Position numbers and translations under genes: made by a program. A stretch of 64,000 nt of DNA from Arcobacter roscoffensis (GTDB lineage Bacteria; Campylobacterota; Campylobacteria; Campylobacterales; Arcobacteraceae), in contig NZ_CP100595.1 of NCBI RefSeq assembly GCF_024267655.1, positions 3,038,001 to 3,102,000 of the forward strand, in the 5' to 3' direction. This document shows, piece after piece, positions 46,554-64,000 of this stretch. The notes beneath the pieces were generated by a model, which saw only the letters and a program-made list of their open reading frames with translations, ran no database searches and was not told where the DNA came from. Each line of letters opens with the position of its first letter. Position 1 is the first letter of the stretch.

Positions 46554-47862
46554 CAAATCCTAAAAGAACCATCCCTATAAACTTATCTTTTTTATAGAAT
46601 TCTATTCTAAATAAATCCCCATCTTTATCAACTGAAAATCTTTTTTGAATTTCATTTTTATTTACAAGAACTCCAACTTCACTATTTAAAGATTTATTTA
46701 CATACCCAATGATATTCACTCTTAAATCATCAATAGGCTCAATTAAAAAGCTTTCTTGCGCATAAACTATGTCTCCAAGTTTTACACTTTTTTTCTCTCC
46801 ATCAATCGTAAAATTAATATCTCTATCATCTTTTACAACTTTGATATAATCAGGATGAAGTTTTGCTAACTTTCTATTTCCATAATGAATAACATACTCT
46901 TTACCTTGTTTAACTATGGTCATTAAAGGATTTGAGGGAGTGAACTCTAAGATACCATCTTTGTTAATTGGAAAATACTTTAAAATACTTCTAACCTTAC
47001 TAAGTGGAAGTTTAATTTGTTCATCATAAAAAGAAATATAAATATCATGGTCAATTACATTTTTAATAGAAGCAGTAGTAACCTCAAATTTTCTTTCAAA
47101 CTCTATTCCCATAATATCCATATATGCTTCAATAGCTAAAAGGTGATAGTAAACTCTTTCATGTAATGGTAAGTCTTTACTAGCTTCATTTGCAAAAGCA
47201 GCTTTTTTATTGTTTATTGCAAAATAAGTAAGAGTTTTTTCCATCTCTTTATCACCCTGTCTTGTTTTTGTGTTTTTTACACCATAAACATCTTTTTGTC
47301 TTAAAAGCTTTTCATTTATACTATTTACCACTTTTGTTGAAATTTCTTGGAGGTTACCATACTTAGGAATATCAAGTTTTGATTGATCAATAATAGAGCA
47401 TTGTCCCCATCTTTTAGGTGAATAGAGATTATTAATATGGTTTTTTCTATAGTAACCACTTCCATCATGTAAATTAAGTATTAACTTAACCTCGGGAGCT
47501 TTTATATACTTTTTTATACGTTGAATTGTTTCATAATCAGGATCAGAAGAAGAAAGATCAGCAAACTTTCTATTCATATCCCCATAAGGACCTCTTGATC
47601 TTTTAATTATTGAATAAAAATTAAGATTTGGAATAACCCAAACAGAACCTTTTTTAATATCATAATGAGTTGCTATTAAAGATGCCGCCATAAATGCCCC
47701 AGGTTCATCACCTTGAATACCTCCAATTAAAAGAAGAGTATTATCGTCTAATTCACCTTTTTTGATAAAATCAAAGTCGTATGTTTGAACTTGTGCATAT
47801 AAATTTTGAATTAGTATAAATATTATAGAAATCTTAAACAGTCGTAATATGCCAAGGTTCAT
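46546..47862 (-). CDS. pgp1: cell-shape-determining peptidoglycan carboxypeptidase (Csd4/Pgp1 type)
   Basis: A 438-residue M14-family D,L-carboxypeptidase that trims peptidoglycan tripeptides and is needed for helical shape in Helicobacter and Campylobacter. A signal peptide covers about residues 1-23. The zinc ligands are Gln50 and Glu53 in GGIQGDEPGAF and His132 in LNLHDGSG. The Gln in place of the usual His, and the 3- and 79-residue spacings, match those reported for Helicobacter Csd4. The start overlaps the upstream M15 peptidase gene by 29 bases. Confidence 0.88.
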   Translation of the reverse strand: MNLGILRLFKISIIFILIQNLYAQVQTYDFDFIKKGELDDNTLLLIGGIQGDEPGAFMAASLIATHYDIKKGSVWVIPNLNFYSIIKRSRGPYGDMNRKFADLSSSDPDYETIQRIKKYIKAPEVKLILNLHDGSGYYRKNHINNLYSPKRWGQCSIIDQSKLDIPKYGNLQEISTKVVNSINEKLLRQKDVYGVKNTKTRQGDKEMEKTLTYFAINNKKAAFANEASKDLPLHERVYYHLLAIEAYMDIMGIEFERKFEVTTASIKNVIDHDIYISFYDEQIKLPLSKVRSILKYFPINKDGILEFTPSNPLMTIVKQGKEYVIHYGNRKLAKLHPDYIKVVKDDRDINFTIDGEKKSVKLGDIVYAQESFLIEPIDDLRVNIIGYVNKSLNSEVGVLVNKNEIQKRFSVDKDGDLFRIEFYKKDKFIGMVLLGFEK

Positions 47863-48604
47863 ACCTTACACCATCCTTATTATTAATTGTGTATCTAACA
47901 TCAACATATTTTAATGATCTAATTTTCTTGAATTCATCAGTTAATGCAAATCTTGATGTAAAGTTTGCATGACCAAAACCTCTTTTACCTACATCAAAAT
48001 CTCCAACAAAATGATAAGTATAAGCAGGAGGAGCTAAAGAAATTGCAGCAATTGTAATATTTCCATTTACAGAAGCAATTTTATCAAAGAATAGTTTTGT
48101 TTGCTTCATAACACTTCTAATTCCAGAAGTTAAGGTAAGTGTACTTCCAATGTCATCTACCATATCATTATAAGTTTCTAAAGGTTTACCCTTAAAAAGA
48201 TAGTGACCTGTTCTAGGAACTTTTACAATCTCTTTTTTGTTTATTTCATCAGTAATACTATTTGTAATTCTTTTTCCATAAAAGCCATGTGAAGAAGGAT
48301 TGTAATAAAACATAAACTCTAAAAACTCTAACTGGGATTTTGTAAATTCCCCAATATTAGAAACTCTCTTTGCTATTTTTAAAGCTTCATCAAATCCTAA
48401 AATATTAAAATTTCCATAGCCAACATGTCTTTGAATAAGATTTAGCTTTCTTCTTATTTCTTGAAAATCACTTTCATCTTTTTGTTCTACGTAAAAATAT
48501 GATGATCTTATTTCAGGAGGTTCAAAAGCTAATAAGTCCTTAGCAAAAAATGCAGAAGTAACTATTCCAGCTTTCGAAATATTTAGAAAGTCTCTTCTAT
48601 TCAT
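47834..48604 (-). CDS. M15 (VanY-type) peptidase with a twin-arginine signal
   Basis: A 256-residue exported peptidase. The N-terminus MNRRDFLNISKAG looks like a Tat signal. The M15 zinc pattern is seen as SGIRS (160-164), His198 and Asp204 in HFVGDFDVG, and Glu249/His252 in EPWHITTV. Family members cut peptide bonds in the peptidoglycan stem. It overlaps the downstream Csd4-like carboxypeptidase gene by 29 bases, so both are likely made together to edit the wall. Confidence 0.82.
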   Translation of the reverse strand: MNRRDFLNISKAGIVTSAFFAKDLLAFEPPEIRSSYFYVEQKDESDFQEIRRKLNLIQRHVGYGNFNILGFDEALKIAKRVSNIGEFTKSQLEFLEFMFYYNPSSHGFYGKRITNSITDEINKKEIVKVPRTGHYLFKGKPLETYNDMVDDIGSTLTLTSGIRSVMKQTKLFFDKIASVNGNITIAAISLAPPAYTYHFVGDFDVGKRGFGHANFTSRFALTDEFKKIRSLKYVDVRYTINNKDGVRYEPWHITTV

Positions 48605-48607
48605 AAT

Positions 48608-48871
48608 CTATAAAACCATTTTTATATCAGAATGATTTCCAAGGTTTTCATATAAACCTGTTCTATCATCGTCACTATGTACAAGTAATTCTAAAGTATA
48701 ACTTTTAAATTTACCTTTTTTACTGACCTTTGATTCTTTTACACTATGTTCTCTTTGAGAAATCACATCTGTAAGAACTTTTTTGATACTAATAGTTTCT
48801 AATACAACAATTTTGTACTTCCAGTTACAAGGATAATCTAACTTTAGTTTTTCTTTATTTAAATCAATCAT
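48608..48871 (-). CDS. DUF493 (YbeD-like) family protein
   Basis: An 87-residue protein of the DUF493/YbeD ferredoxin-like fold: YPCNWKYKIVVLE at the N-terminus and KFKSYTLELLVHSDDDRTGL in the middle, with the HSDIKMVL end. The family has a presumed regulatory or ligand-binding role, not defined. It lies 16 bases after moaC and 3 before the M15 gene. Confidence 0.8.
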   Translation of the reverse strand: MIDLNKEKLKLDYPCNWKYKIVVLETISIKKVLTDVISQREHSVKESKVSKKGKFKSYTLELLVHSDDDRTGLYENLGNHSDIKMVL

Positions 48872-48887
48872 TTAACCTCCTTTATAC

Positions 48888-49367
48888 CTATTTCTCATTT
48901 CTTGAAAAGTCACCACTTTTACCACCAGACTTCTCTTCTAATTGTACTTTTGAAATAACCATTGATTTATCAATTGCCTTAACCATATCGTATATTGTAA
49001 GTAAACCAACACTAACACCTGTTAAAGCTTCCATTTCAACACCTGTTTGACCATTTAACTTTGCAGTTACAATAAGCTTAAATCCAGGCAATTCAGGTAA
49101 TTCATTTACGTCACAATTTATACCACTTAAAAGAAGTGGATGACACATAGGAATTAAATCACTTGTTTTCTTTACACCCATAATTGCAGCAATTACAGCT
49201 GTCTGAATAACAGGACCTTTTTTTGTATTATTTTCCATAATAGCATTATATGCTTCTTGACTCATAGAAATCTCACCTGAAGCAACTGCTATTCTTGTAG
49301 TTTCATTTTTATTTGAAACATCGACCATTTTTGGTCTATTATTATCATCTAAGTGTGTTAAATTCAA
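48888..49367 (-). CDS. moaC: cyclic pyranopterin monophosphate synthase
   Basis: MoaC completes the first stage of molybdenum cofactor synthesis, converting 3',8-cyclo-7,8-dihydro-GTP to cPMP. The 159 residues show [16 protein letters not shown], the catalytic MCHPLLLSG, and [19 protein letters not shown]. No other moa genes are adjacent. It is the first gene of a minus-strand set running to 46546. Confidence 0.96.
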   Translation of the reverse strand: MNLTHLDDNNRPKMVDVSNKNETTRIAVASGEISMSQEAYNAIMENNTKKGPVIQTAVIAAIMGVKKTSDLIPMCHPLLLSGINCDVNELPELPGFKLIVTAKLNGQTGVEMEALTGVSVGLLTIYDMVKAIDKSMVISKVQLEEKSGGKSGDFSRNEK

Positions 49368-49394
49368 AATAGTACCTTCTTTCTTAGTATATTT

Positions 49395-49400
49395 ATTATA
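49395..49400 (-). promoter_or_regulatory. candidate -10 box of moaC
   Basis: TATAAT on the minus strand lies 28 bases before the moaC start, back to back with the rpsU promoter. Confidence 0.45.
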
Positions 49401-49417
49401 TTCAAACTTTAGTTAAA

Positions 49418-49445
49418 TTGAAATTAAGTATATTTTAAATATAAT
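49418..49445 (+). promoter_or_regulatory. sigma-70 promoter of rpsU
   Basis: TTGAAA (49418-49423) and TATAAT (49440-49445) are separated by 16 bases, ending 37 bases before the rpsU start. Confidence 0.7.
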
Positions 49446-49482
49446 GCACGTCTAAATTAAAAAGAAAGTAGGTGAACTTTAC

Positions 49483-49695
49483 ATGCCAGGCATTAAAGTA
49501 AAAGAGAGCGAATCTTTTGACGAAGCGTACAGAAGGTTTAAGAAACAATGTGATAGAAATCTTATTGTTACTGAAACTAGAGCTAGAAGATTTTTTGAGC
49601 CAATGACAGAGATCAGAAAAAAGCAAAAAATCAATGCTAGAAAGAAAATGCTTAAAAGATTATATATGCTTAGAAGATATGAATCTAGGTTATAA
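49483..49695 (+). CDS. rpsU: 30S ribosomal protein S21
   Basis: S21 is a small-subunit protein that helps translation start. The 70-residue length and the sequence [17 protein letters not shown], followed by a strongly basic C-terminal half ([15 protein letters not shown]), are typical. It is a single gene with its own promoter, an AGTAGGTGA ribosome-binding region and a strong terminator. Confidence 0.96.
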   Translation: MPGIKVKESESFDEAYRRFKKQCDRNLIVTETRARRFFEPMTEIRKKQKINARKKMLKRLYMLRRYESRL

Positions 49696-49714
49696 GAATT
49701 CGTTCTTTCCGATA

Positions 49715-49749
49715 AAAAAGGTCAGTTGTTTACAACTGGCCTTTTTTTA
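49715..49749. terminator. strong bidirectional terminator after rpsU
   Basis: The stem GGTCAGTTGT/ACAACTGGCC (one G-T pair) is bordered by AAAAAA on one side and TTTTTTT on the other, so it can end rpsU and the convergent kinase gene. The kinase stop (49730-49732) lies at the loop. Confidence 0.85.
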
Positions 49750-51640
49750 TGGGTAATTTAATCTCAAAACAAGCACCAAAATACACTTCATTTTTATACT
49801 CAAAATTACAATTATGAACTTTAATATCACCATAAAAATGTTTTGTAATAATCTCTTCACTCATAAATAAACCAATACCAGTACCCTGAGCTTGATGTTT
49901 AGTTGTAAAGTATGGTTCAAATACTCTATCTATTATCTCATTTGGTATTCCACCTGCATTATCTTTAATAGATATATTAATTAACTCTTCATCTTTTGTA
50001 ATATTAATTAAGATCAACTTATTATTTTGCTTTTTAAAAGCATCAATTGCATTATTTACAATATTTATTATTACTTGAATTAATTCATTTTTTAAAGCTT
50101 TATATTCGTAATCTATAGAATCAAATATCAATACAATATTTTTATTTTTTAATTTGAGAGAAATAATATCAATACTATCTTGTACAGCAGTTTTAATATT
50201 AAAGTTTTTTTCTTCTTTTTCATTTTTATAAAAATTTCTAAAATCATCAATAGTTTTAGAAAGATATATAGTAGATTTCATAATTACAGCAACCGTATCA
50301 TTTATACTATTTTCATCTAATATTTTATAATCATGTTTTAGTTTTAATCCACTTGCAGCTGTTGAAATTACAGATAGGGGTTGTCTCCACTGATGGGCAA
50401 TATTTTGAAGCATTTCTCCTAAAGAAGCCATTTTAGATTGTTGGAACAGTAATTTATCTTTTTCATGATTTGATTTAATTTCATCTTCTATTTTTCTACT
50501 TATTAAATCAAATTTATTTTTTAAATACTTTACATTATATAAAATAGTAAAAACTAATATAGTAGTAATAATAATACTAATTAATATGATTTTAAAAGCA
50601 AGTTCTCTATTCTCATCTTCAAGTTTTTTTTGATTAAATGAAATAGTCTCATATAAATCGTTTTTATAAAAACCTTTTCCAACTACCCAATTCCATTTAT
50701 CAAGACCTTTTATATATGAAGTTTTATAAATATTCTTTTTATATAAACCTAAAAAATCAGAAGAATAAGTAATATATCCATCACCCCTTTTAGCTATTTC
50801 TATAATTGATTTAAGATTGTATTTATCTCTATGCTCTAAATCATTAATATTACTTTTCTTCAAATCTTCATTTGGATGAAGTAAAACATTACCTTCATGA
50901 TTTAAAATAAAAATATAATTGCCTGTTTCATAATCAAAAGTAGAAAGATATGTTAAAACTTTTTGTTTAATTACACTTTCAAAATCATCTATGTAATCAC
51001 CAGTTCCAACATACATATCAAGTTCTTTTATATACTTATTGAAAGATAACTTTTTATATTGTGTTTTACTAGAACCAGGCTTGTACCACCACCAGTGCAT
51101 AAACTCTTCTTTTCCATCCTTTAAAGAATCAATAATCGATCTAGTAATGTACTTACCTCTTTTATCTTTAATATCTAAAAAAGAACTTCCTTCAAGGCTT
51201 TTTTGAATAGGAAGAAGTACACATTCCCCTTGCATACTATAAATATAATAGTAACCTCTACCATCATTAAATCTAACATCTCTTAAAGCATTTTTAATAA
51301 GCTTTACTTGTTCATCTTTACTCAAATGTGGATTATTCTTAATAATACCATTGATAACCATATATGCTTCATTTACTCTGTTTTTTAGATCTTTCTTTAA
51401 TCTTTCTTCTGTATTATTATATTCATATTCAATATATTTAATTACATTATTAACTTCATTATATATTTTCTCTCTACTATCTTTTAAGTAACTTTTTTTT
51501 AATTCAAAAGATTCTTCTTCAAATTTATTTTGATTCTCATATATTATATATGTAGTAATAATAATTGATAATAAAATTATCAAAAGAGGAGGAAAAATAG
51601 TTAGTACATTTAAAACTTTATAAATAGATCTTTTTAACAA
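49730..51640 (-). CDS. orphan Cache-domain sensor histidine kinase
   Basis: A 636-residue membrane histidine kinase. The first helix is at about 10-33 and the second at about 350-369. Between them is a large periplasmic region with two tandem Cache-like halves (GRGYYYIYSMQGECVLLP near 128; GNYIFILNHEGNVLLHP near 240). The phospho-accepting His416 is in NIAHQWRQPLS. The ATP-binding part has the N-box VNNAIDAF, DNAGGIP, and the TGIGLFMSEEII G-box. No response regulator is adjacent. Its 3' end overlaps the rpsU terminator. Confidence 0.92.
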   Translation of the reverse strand: MLKRSIYKVLNVLTIFPPLLIILLSIIITTYIIYENQNKFEEESFELKKSYLKDSREKIYNEVNNVIKYIEYEYNNTEERLKKDLKNRVNEAYMVINGIIKNNPHLSKDEQVKLIKNALRDVRFNDGRGYYYIYSMQGECVLLPIQKSLEGSSFLDIKDKRGKYITRSIIDSLKDGKEEFMHWWWYKPGSSKTQYKKLSFNKYIKELDMYVGTGDYIDDFESVIKQKVLTYLSTFDYETGNYIFILNHEGNVLLHPNEDLKKSNINDLEHRDKYNLKSIIEIAKRGDGYITYSSDFLGLYKKNIYKTSYIKGLDKWNWVVGKGFYKNDLYETISFNQKKLEDENRELAFKIILISIIITTILVFTILYNVKYLKNKFDLISRKIEDEIKSNHEKDKLLFQQSKMASLGEMLQNIAHQWRQPLSVISTAASGLKLKHDYKILDENSINDTVAVIMKSTIYLSKTIDDFRNFYKNEKEEKNFNIKTAVQDSIDIISLKLKNKNIVLIFDSIDYEYKALKNELIQVIINIVNNAIDAFKKQNNKLILINITKDEELINISIKDNAGGIPNEIIDRVFEPYFTTKHQAQGTGIGLFMSEEIITKHFYGDIKVHNCNFEYKNEVYFGACFEIKLPIKKGQL

Positions 51641-51927
51641 GTATTACCTTAAAAAATTAGATAAAAGACAATTTCTTTTATATATTATATTAAAATAAAA
51701 TAAAAAAGGGATGATAAAAGAGGAGAAATAATAAAAAGAGAAGAGTTCTTAGAGCGATGGTACAGTTGCATATAAAGTAAATAAGAAAGTAATAGGAAGA
51801 AGAATAAAAGAATATGTAAAATAAAAATAGAAGAATGGGGGCTAAAAAATTCAGCTAAAAAAAAGCTTCTATCTAAAGGAACTTTAGAGAAGTTCAAATA
51901 GATAAAAGCTTAATAAATATACTCAAG
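51641..51927. other. intergenic region downstream of rRNA operon 1
   Basis: No gene is supported. From 51737 the sequence matches the region downstream of operon 2, with three transitions near 51755-51775. The open frame on the minus strand (51685-51897) runs through the rRNA terminator and is not believed coding. Confidence 0.6.
51857..51911 (-). terminator. rRNA operon 1 terminator
   Basis: In the direction of transcription a 22-bp imperfect stem (arms begin and end in AAGCTT) with a 5-base loop is followed by eight T. It lies just after the 5S gene. Confidence 0.85.
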
Positions 51928-52043
51928 AGCTGGCAGCGGCCTACGTTTCCACAAGTGAAACCTGCAGTATTATCAGCGATGAAGTGCTTGACTTCCAGGT
52001 TCGGAATGGGGCTGGGTATTTCCACTTCTCTGTAACCACCAGC
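51928..52043 (-). rRNA. 5S ribosomal RNA (operon 1)
   Basis: In transcription order it begins CTGGTGGTTACAGAGAAG and ends GGCCGCTGCCAG, with the central CCCATTCCGAACCTGGAAG loop typical of 5S. The length is about 116 bases; ends are approximate to a few bases. Short open frames across it are spurious. Confidence 0.93.
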
Positions 52044-52105
52044 AATATGAGTATAAAAAGTTCTAAATAAACTCTTTATACTCACATTAGGTAATGAGTG
52101 TAAAG

Positions 52106-55292
<3,187 letters not shown>

Positions 55293-55352
55293 GTTTTTAA
55301 ATATCATATCCTTTATTATCAAATAAAGAATGTTTAAAGATTATAAATAATC

Positions 55353-57103
<1,751 letters not shown>

Positions 57104-57185
57104 AATTACTTCTTATTAACCTTCTGTTTTTAAAGATCATAATCTCTTTTAGAACTTCTTGTCGTTCCTCTGAAATTGGATGGGA

Positions 57186-57214
57186 ATTATAGACAAATAT
57201 CTCTCGCTTGTCAA
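57186..57214 (-). promoter_or_regulatory. sigma-70 promoter of rRNA operon 1
   Basis: TTGACA (57209-57214) and TATAAT (57186-57191) are separated by exactly 17 bases, a near-perfect promoter. The -35 box is inside the palindrome TCGCTTG-T-CAAGCGA (57204-57218). The AT-rich 57219-57244 could be an UP element. The predicted leader is about 215 bases. Confidence 0.88.
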
Positions 57215-57244
57215 GCGATTTTTCTAAATTAAAGCTTAAATTTT

Positions 57245-57624
57245 ACAAATTGTCATTTAATTTAACTATTATTATTAAAGTAATGCATAAACACAATATA
57301 TATATTGTTTATTAAAATAAATTTAAATTGTTTCTGTTTTATATTTTGAATTATTCTTTAATTTCTTTATAAAAAAAGGCAATTTTTTTACTTTGTTTGT
57401 GTTTATTTTTGATTTTTTGAGAATAAGATAGTGATTTCTTTAGAAAATCATAGAAAAGAATTTTCAAATTTGTATTTTTCTCTTTTAATTTATCTATCAA
57501 AGTAAAAAACTACTCATTTTTTATTAAAAAAATCTAAGTATTTTTATAAATTTATTCATTGAAAGTAGATAAAAATCTATAAATACTATGTATTTTTAAA
57601 TAGACTTTCTAGATTTTACATAAG
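57245..57624. other. unique spacer between the two rRNA operons
   Basis: This 380-base, extremely AT-rich stretch has no gene. It lies upstream of operon 1's promoter and downstream of operon 2's tail, and is not matched by the sequence upstream of operon 2. It shows that the two operons are separate loci and not simply one read twice. Confidence 0.7.
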
Positions 57625-57744
57625 AGAGAAGAGTTCTTAGAGCAATGGCACAGTTGCATGTAAAGTAAATAAGAAAGTAATAGGAAGAAGAATAAAAGAA
57701 TATGTAAAATAAAAATAGAAGAATGGGGGCTAAAAAATTCAGCT

Positions 57745-57799
57745 AAAAAAAAGCTTCTATCTAAAGGAACTTTAGAGAAGTTCAAATAGATAAAAGCTT
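57745..57799 (-). terminator. rRNA operon 2 terminator
   Basis: Same sequence as the operon 1 terminator: a 22-bp imperfect stem followed by eight T in the direction of transcription. Confidence 0.85.
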
Positions 57800-57815
57800 A
57801 ATAAATATACTCAAG

Positions 57816-57931
57816 AGCTGGCAGCGGCCTACGTTTCCACAAGTGAAACCTGCAGTATTATCAGCGATGAAGTGCTTGACTTCCAGGTTCGGAATGGGGC
57901 TGGGTATTTCCACTTCTCTGTAACCACCAGC
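57816..57931 (-). rRNA. 5S ribosomal RNA (operon 2)
   Basis: Matches the operon 1 5S gene at an offset of 5888 bases with no difference noticed. Ends are approximate. Confidence 0.93.
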
Positions 57932-58084
57932 AATATGAGTATAAAAAGTTCTAAATAAACTCTTTATACTCACATTAGGTAATGAGTGTAAAGATAATGT
58001 TAAAGTCTTAATGAATGAAACAATTCACACATTTATCAAGTATGCATATACTTAATAAGATAGTAAACCAAGAAATATATTAAA

Positions 58085-60995
<2,911 letters not shown>

Positions 60996-61277
60996 TTTAT
61001 GTTGATAAAGTAATTTACATTACTTCACCGTTTGAATAATTATTCCTTGGCTACTATCTTATTAAATATATTACTATATTCAATAAAAAAGTTGTGTTTT
61101 AAAAATTGTTTCTTATTTTAGTTCATATTTAAACTTTCATTTAAATATTCGCTAGAAAAATTTTAAGACTTTAACATTATGTTTTTAAATATCATATCCT
61201 TTATTTCTAAAGAACATTTTGGTTATTAAAACCAAATATAAATTCAATTCTTATTGAACTTATATTTAGTTTTCAAA

Positions 61278-61353
61278 TGGTGGAGAATAGCGGGATCGAA
61301 CCGCTGACCTCCTGCGTGCAAGGCAGGCGCTCTCCCAGCTGAGCTAATTCCCC
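61278..61353 (-). tRNA. tRNA-Ala (anticodon TGC)
   Basis: 76 bases, running GGGGAATTAGCTCAGCTGGG to a 3' end that encodes CCA. The anticodon loop is CTTGCACG with TGC, and the TTCGATCC T-loop is intact. It lies between 16S and 23S of operon 2, on the 23S side. Confidence 0.97.
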
Positions 61354-61395
61354 ATCTGTTTTAATCTTTAAAAGTTAATTTCAAATAGATATAAA

Positions 61396-61472
61396 TGGTG
61401 GGCCTACCAGGACTTGAACCTGGGACCTCACGATTATCAGTCGAGCGCTCTAGCCAGCTGAGCTATAGGCCC
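61396..61472 (-). tRNA. tRNA-Ile (anticodon GAT)
   Basis: 77 bases, beginning GGGCCTATAGCTCAGCTGG and ending with encoded CCA. The anticodon loop is CTGATAATC with GAT; TTCAAGTC is the T-loop. It lies nearer to 16S in operon 2, 42 bases from tRNA-Ala, the common Ile-Ala order. Confidence 0.97.
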
Positions 61473-61498
61473 ATTATTACCTATCTTTTAAAGTAATC

Positions 61499-63249
<1,751 letters not shown>

Positions 63250-63331
63250 AATTACTTCTTATTAACCTTCTGTTTTTAAAGATCATAATCTCTTTTAGAA
63301 CTTCTTGTCGTTCCTCTGAAATTGGATGGGA

Positions 63332-63360
63332 ATTATAGACAAATATCTCTCGCTTGTCAA
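63332..63360 (-). promoter_or_regulatory. sigma-70 promoter of rRNA operon 2
   Basis: TTGACA (63355-63360) and TATAAT (63332-63337) with a 17-base spacer, the same as in operon 1. The -35 box again sits in a 15-base palindrome (63350-63364). Sequence identity with copy 1 stops at 63390. Confidence 0.88.
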
Positions 63361-63609
63361 GCGATTTTTCTAAATTAAAGCTTAAATTTTGGAATTTGTG
63401 GGTTTTTGTATTGAAAACTCTATATTTTATTACTTTTTACTAGCTTTTATGCAATCTGCTTTCTTTTTGTCTAAAATTTATGCATTTTTATTAATTTTCT
63501 ATTTACTTTTTTATCCTAATATATAAGTAATTTAATATTAATGTAAATATTAAAGATGTAATTAAACAGTAAGATACTAAAATTACACAAAAAAATATAA
63601 AGGATTAAT

Positions 63610-64000
63610 ATGTATAATAGAGATTATCTATCAAACGAAAGCTCTCATCATACACAAGAATCATCACAAGCGCAGCTGATGAGTTTCTTAAAAGCTACAT
63701 ACCAGTTATTTGCAGGTTCTATGTTAGCTGCAACAGCTGGTGCATATATAGGTTTAGGAATTGTTCATTTGTTAATGGGTCCTGTTAAATGGGTTTTATT
63801 CGCAGTTGAACTAGCATTAATTTTCTTTGTTATTCCAAAAACTAAACATATTCCAGGTGTTAACTTAGCCGTATTATTTGGATTTACTTTTATTTCTGGT
63901 TTAACAATTGCTCCATTATTAGCATCAATTATGAATATGCCTGGTGGTGCTTCTATTGTAGGTCAAGCATTTTTAATGACTTCTGTTGCATTTGGTGGAA
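63610..64000 (+). CDS. Bax inhibitor-1/YccA family membrane protein (partial)
   Basis: The frame opens at ATG 63610 with AAAGGA upstream and runs off the right edge, giving 130 residues. After a polar N-terminus of about 25 residues, hydrophobic helices start at YQLFAGSMLAATAGAYIGLG. GPVKWVLFAVELALIFFVIP, FGFTFISGLTIAPLLASIM and GGASIVGQAFLMTSVAFGG follow, a typical BI-1/YccA pattern. Family members are multi-pass inner-membrane proteins, with YccA modulating FtsH in E. coli. Its function here is inferred only. Confidence 0.88.
   Translation, partial: MYNRDYLSNESSHHTQESSQAQLMSFLKATYQLFAGSMLAATAGAYIGLGIVHLLMGPVKWVLFAVELALIFFVIPKTKHIPGVNLAVLFGFTFISGLTIAPLLASIMNMPGGASIVGQAFLMTSVAFGG

Noticed and set aside
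51685..51897. Minus-strand open frame of 70 residues downstream of the 5S gene
   Set aside because: It runs through the rRNA terminator hairpin and a low-complexity T-rich tail; the composition is Phe/Leu/Ser from T-runs, not a protein pattern.

Overview
The window looks like a chromosomal segment of a low-GC Campylobacterota, most likely an Arcobacter-type organism. The signs are a nuo operon whose NuoE and NuoF positions hold the short divergent proteins of this phylum, a Csd4/Pgp1 cell-shape carboxypeptidase with the phylum's Gln/Glu/His zinc-ligand pattern, CcoG for cbb3 oxidase assembly, and very AT-rich intergenic DNA. These are family-level judgements made by eye; no search was run.

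Layout. Positions 1-3906 (minus) hold the start of the nuo operon (nuoA-B-C-D, NuoE-like, partial NuoF-like). Positions 4432-14788 are mixed: a Cache chemoreceptor, a probable decayed small gene, an unrecognised protein, an AAA+ ATPase, two Sel1-repeat lipoproteins around a small membrane protein, an AEC transporter and endonuclease IV. Positions 15136-23334 carry an NDH-2-like flavoprotein, a lipoprotein with an odd start codon, and then a long plus-strand run (queH, lpxB, fabZ, lpxA, clpX, mreB, mreC) for tRNA modification, lipid A, proteolysis and cell shape. ribE, mnmG and a DUF4153 membrane protein follow.

Positions 27948-33231 form a tight four-gene overlapping operon: a flavin disulfide oxidoreductase, a haem-containing fatty-acid cis/trans isomerase, an amidoligase and a class-I glutamine-amidotransferase-like hydrolase. 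This is the most unusual gene set in the window. Positions 33351-46523 are largely housekeeping (ccoG, pyrG, recJ, a COG2908 phosphoesterase, a patatin phospholipase, dnaE, surE) plus a pair of FlgO-like lipoproteins. Positions 46546-49695 carry two peptidoglycan peptidases, a DUF493 protein, moaC and rpsU, and 49730-51640 encodes an orphan Cache histidine kinase.

Positions 51737-63390 are two rRNA operons in tandem, both on the minus strand. They appear identical except that the downstream copy has tRNA-Ala and tRNA-Ile between 16S and 23S while the other has about 30 unrelated bases there. Each has a near-consensus sigma-70 promoter whose -35 box lies in a palindrome, RNase III-type processing stems and a strong terminator. 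The window ends in a partial Bax-inhibitor-1 (YccA-type) membrane protein. Convergent genes repeatedly share compact bidirectional terminators that contain, or directly abut, a stop codon.
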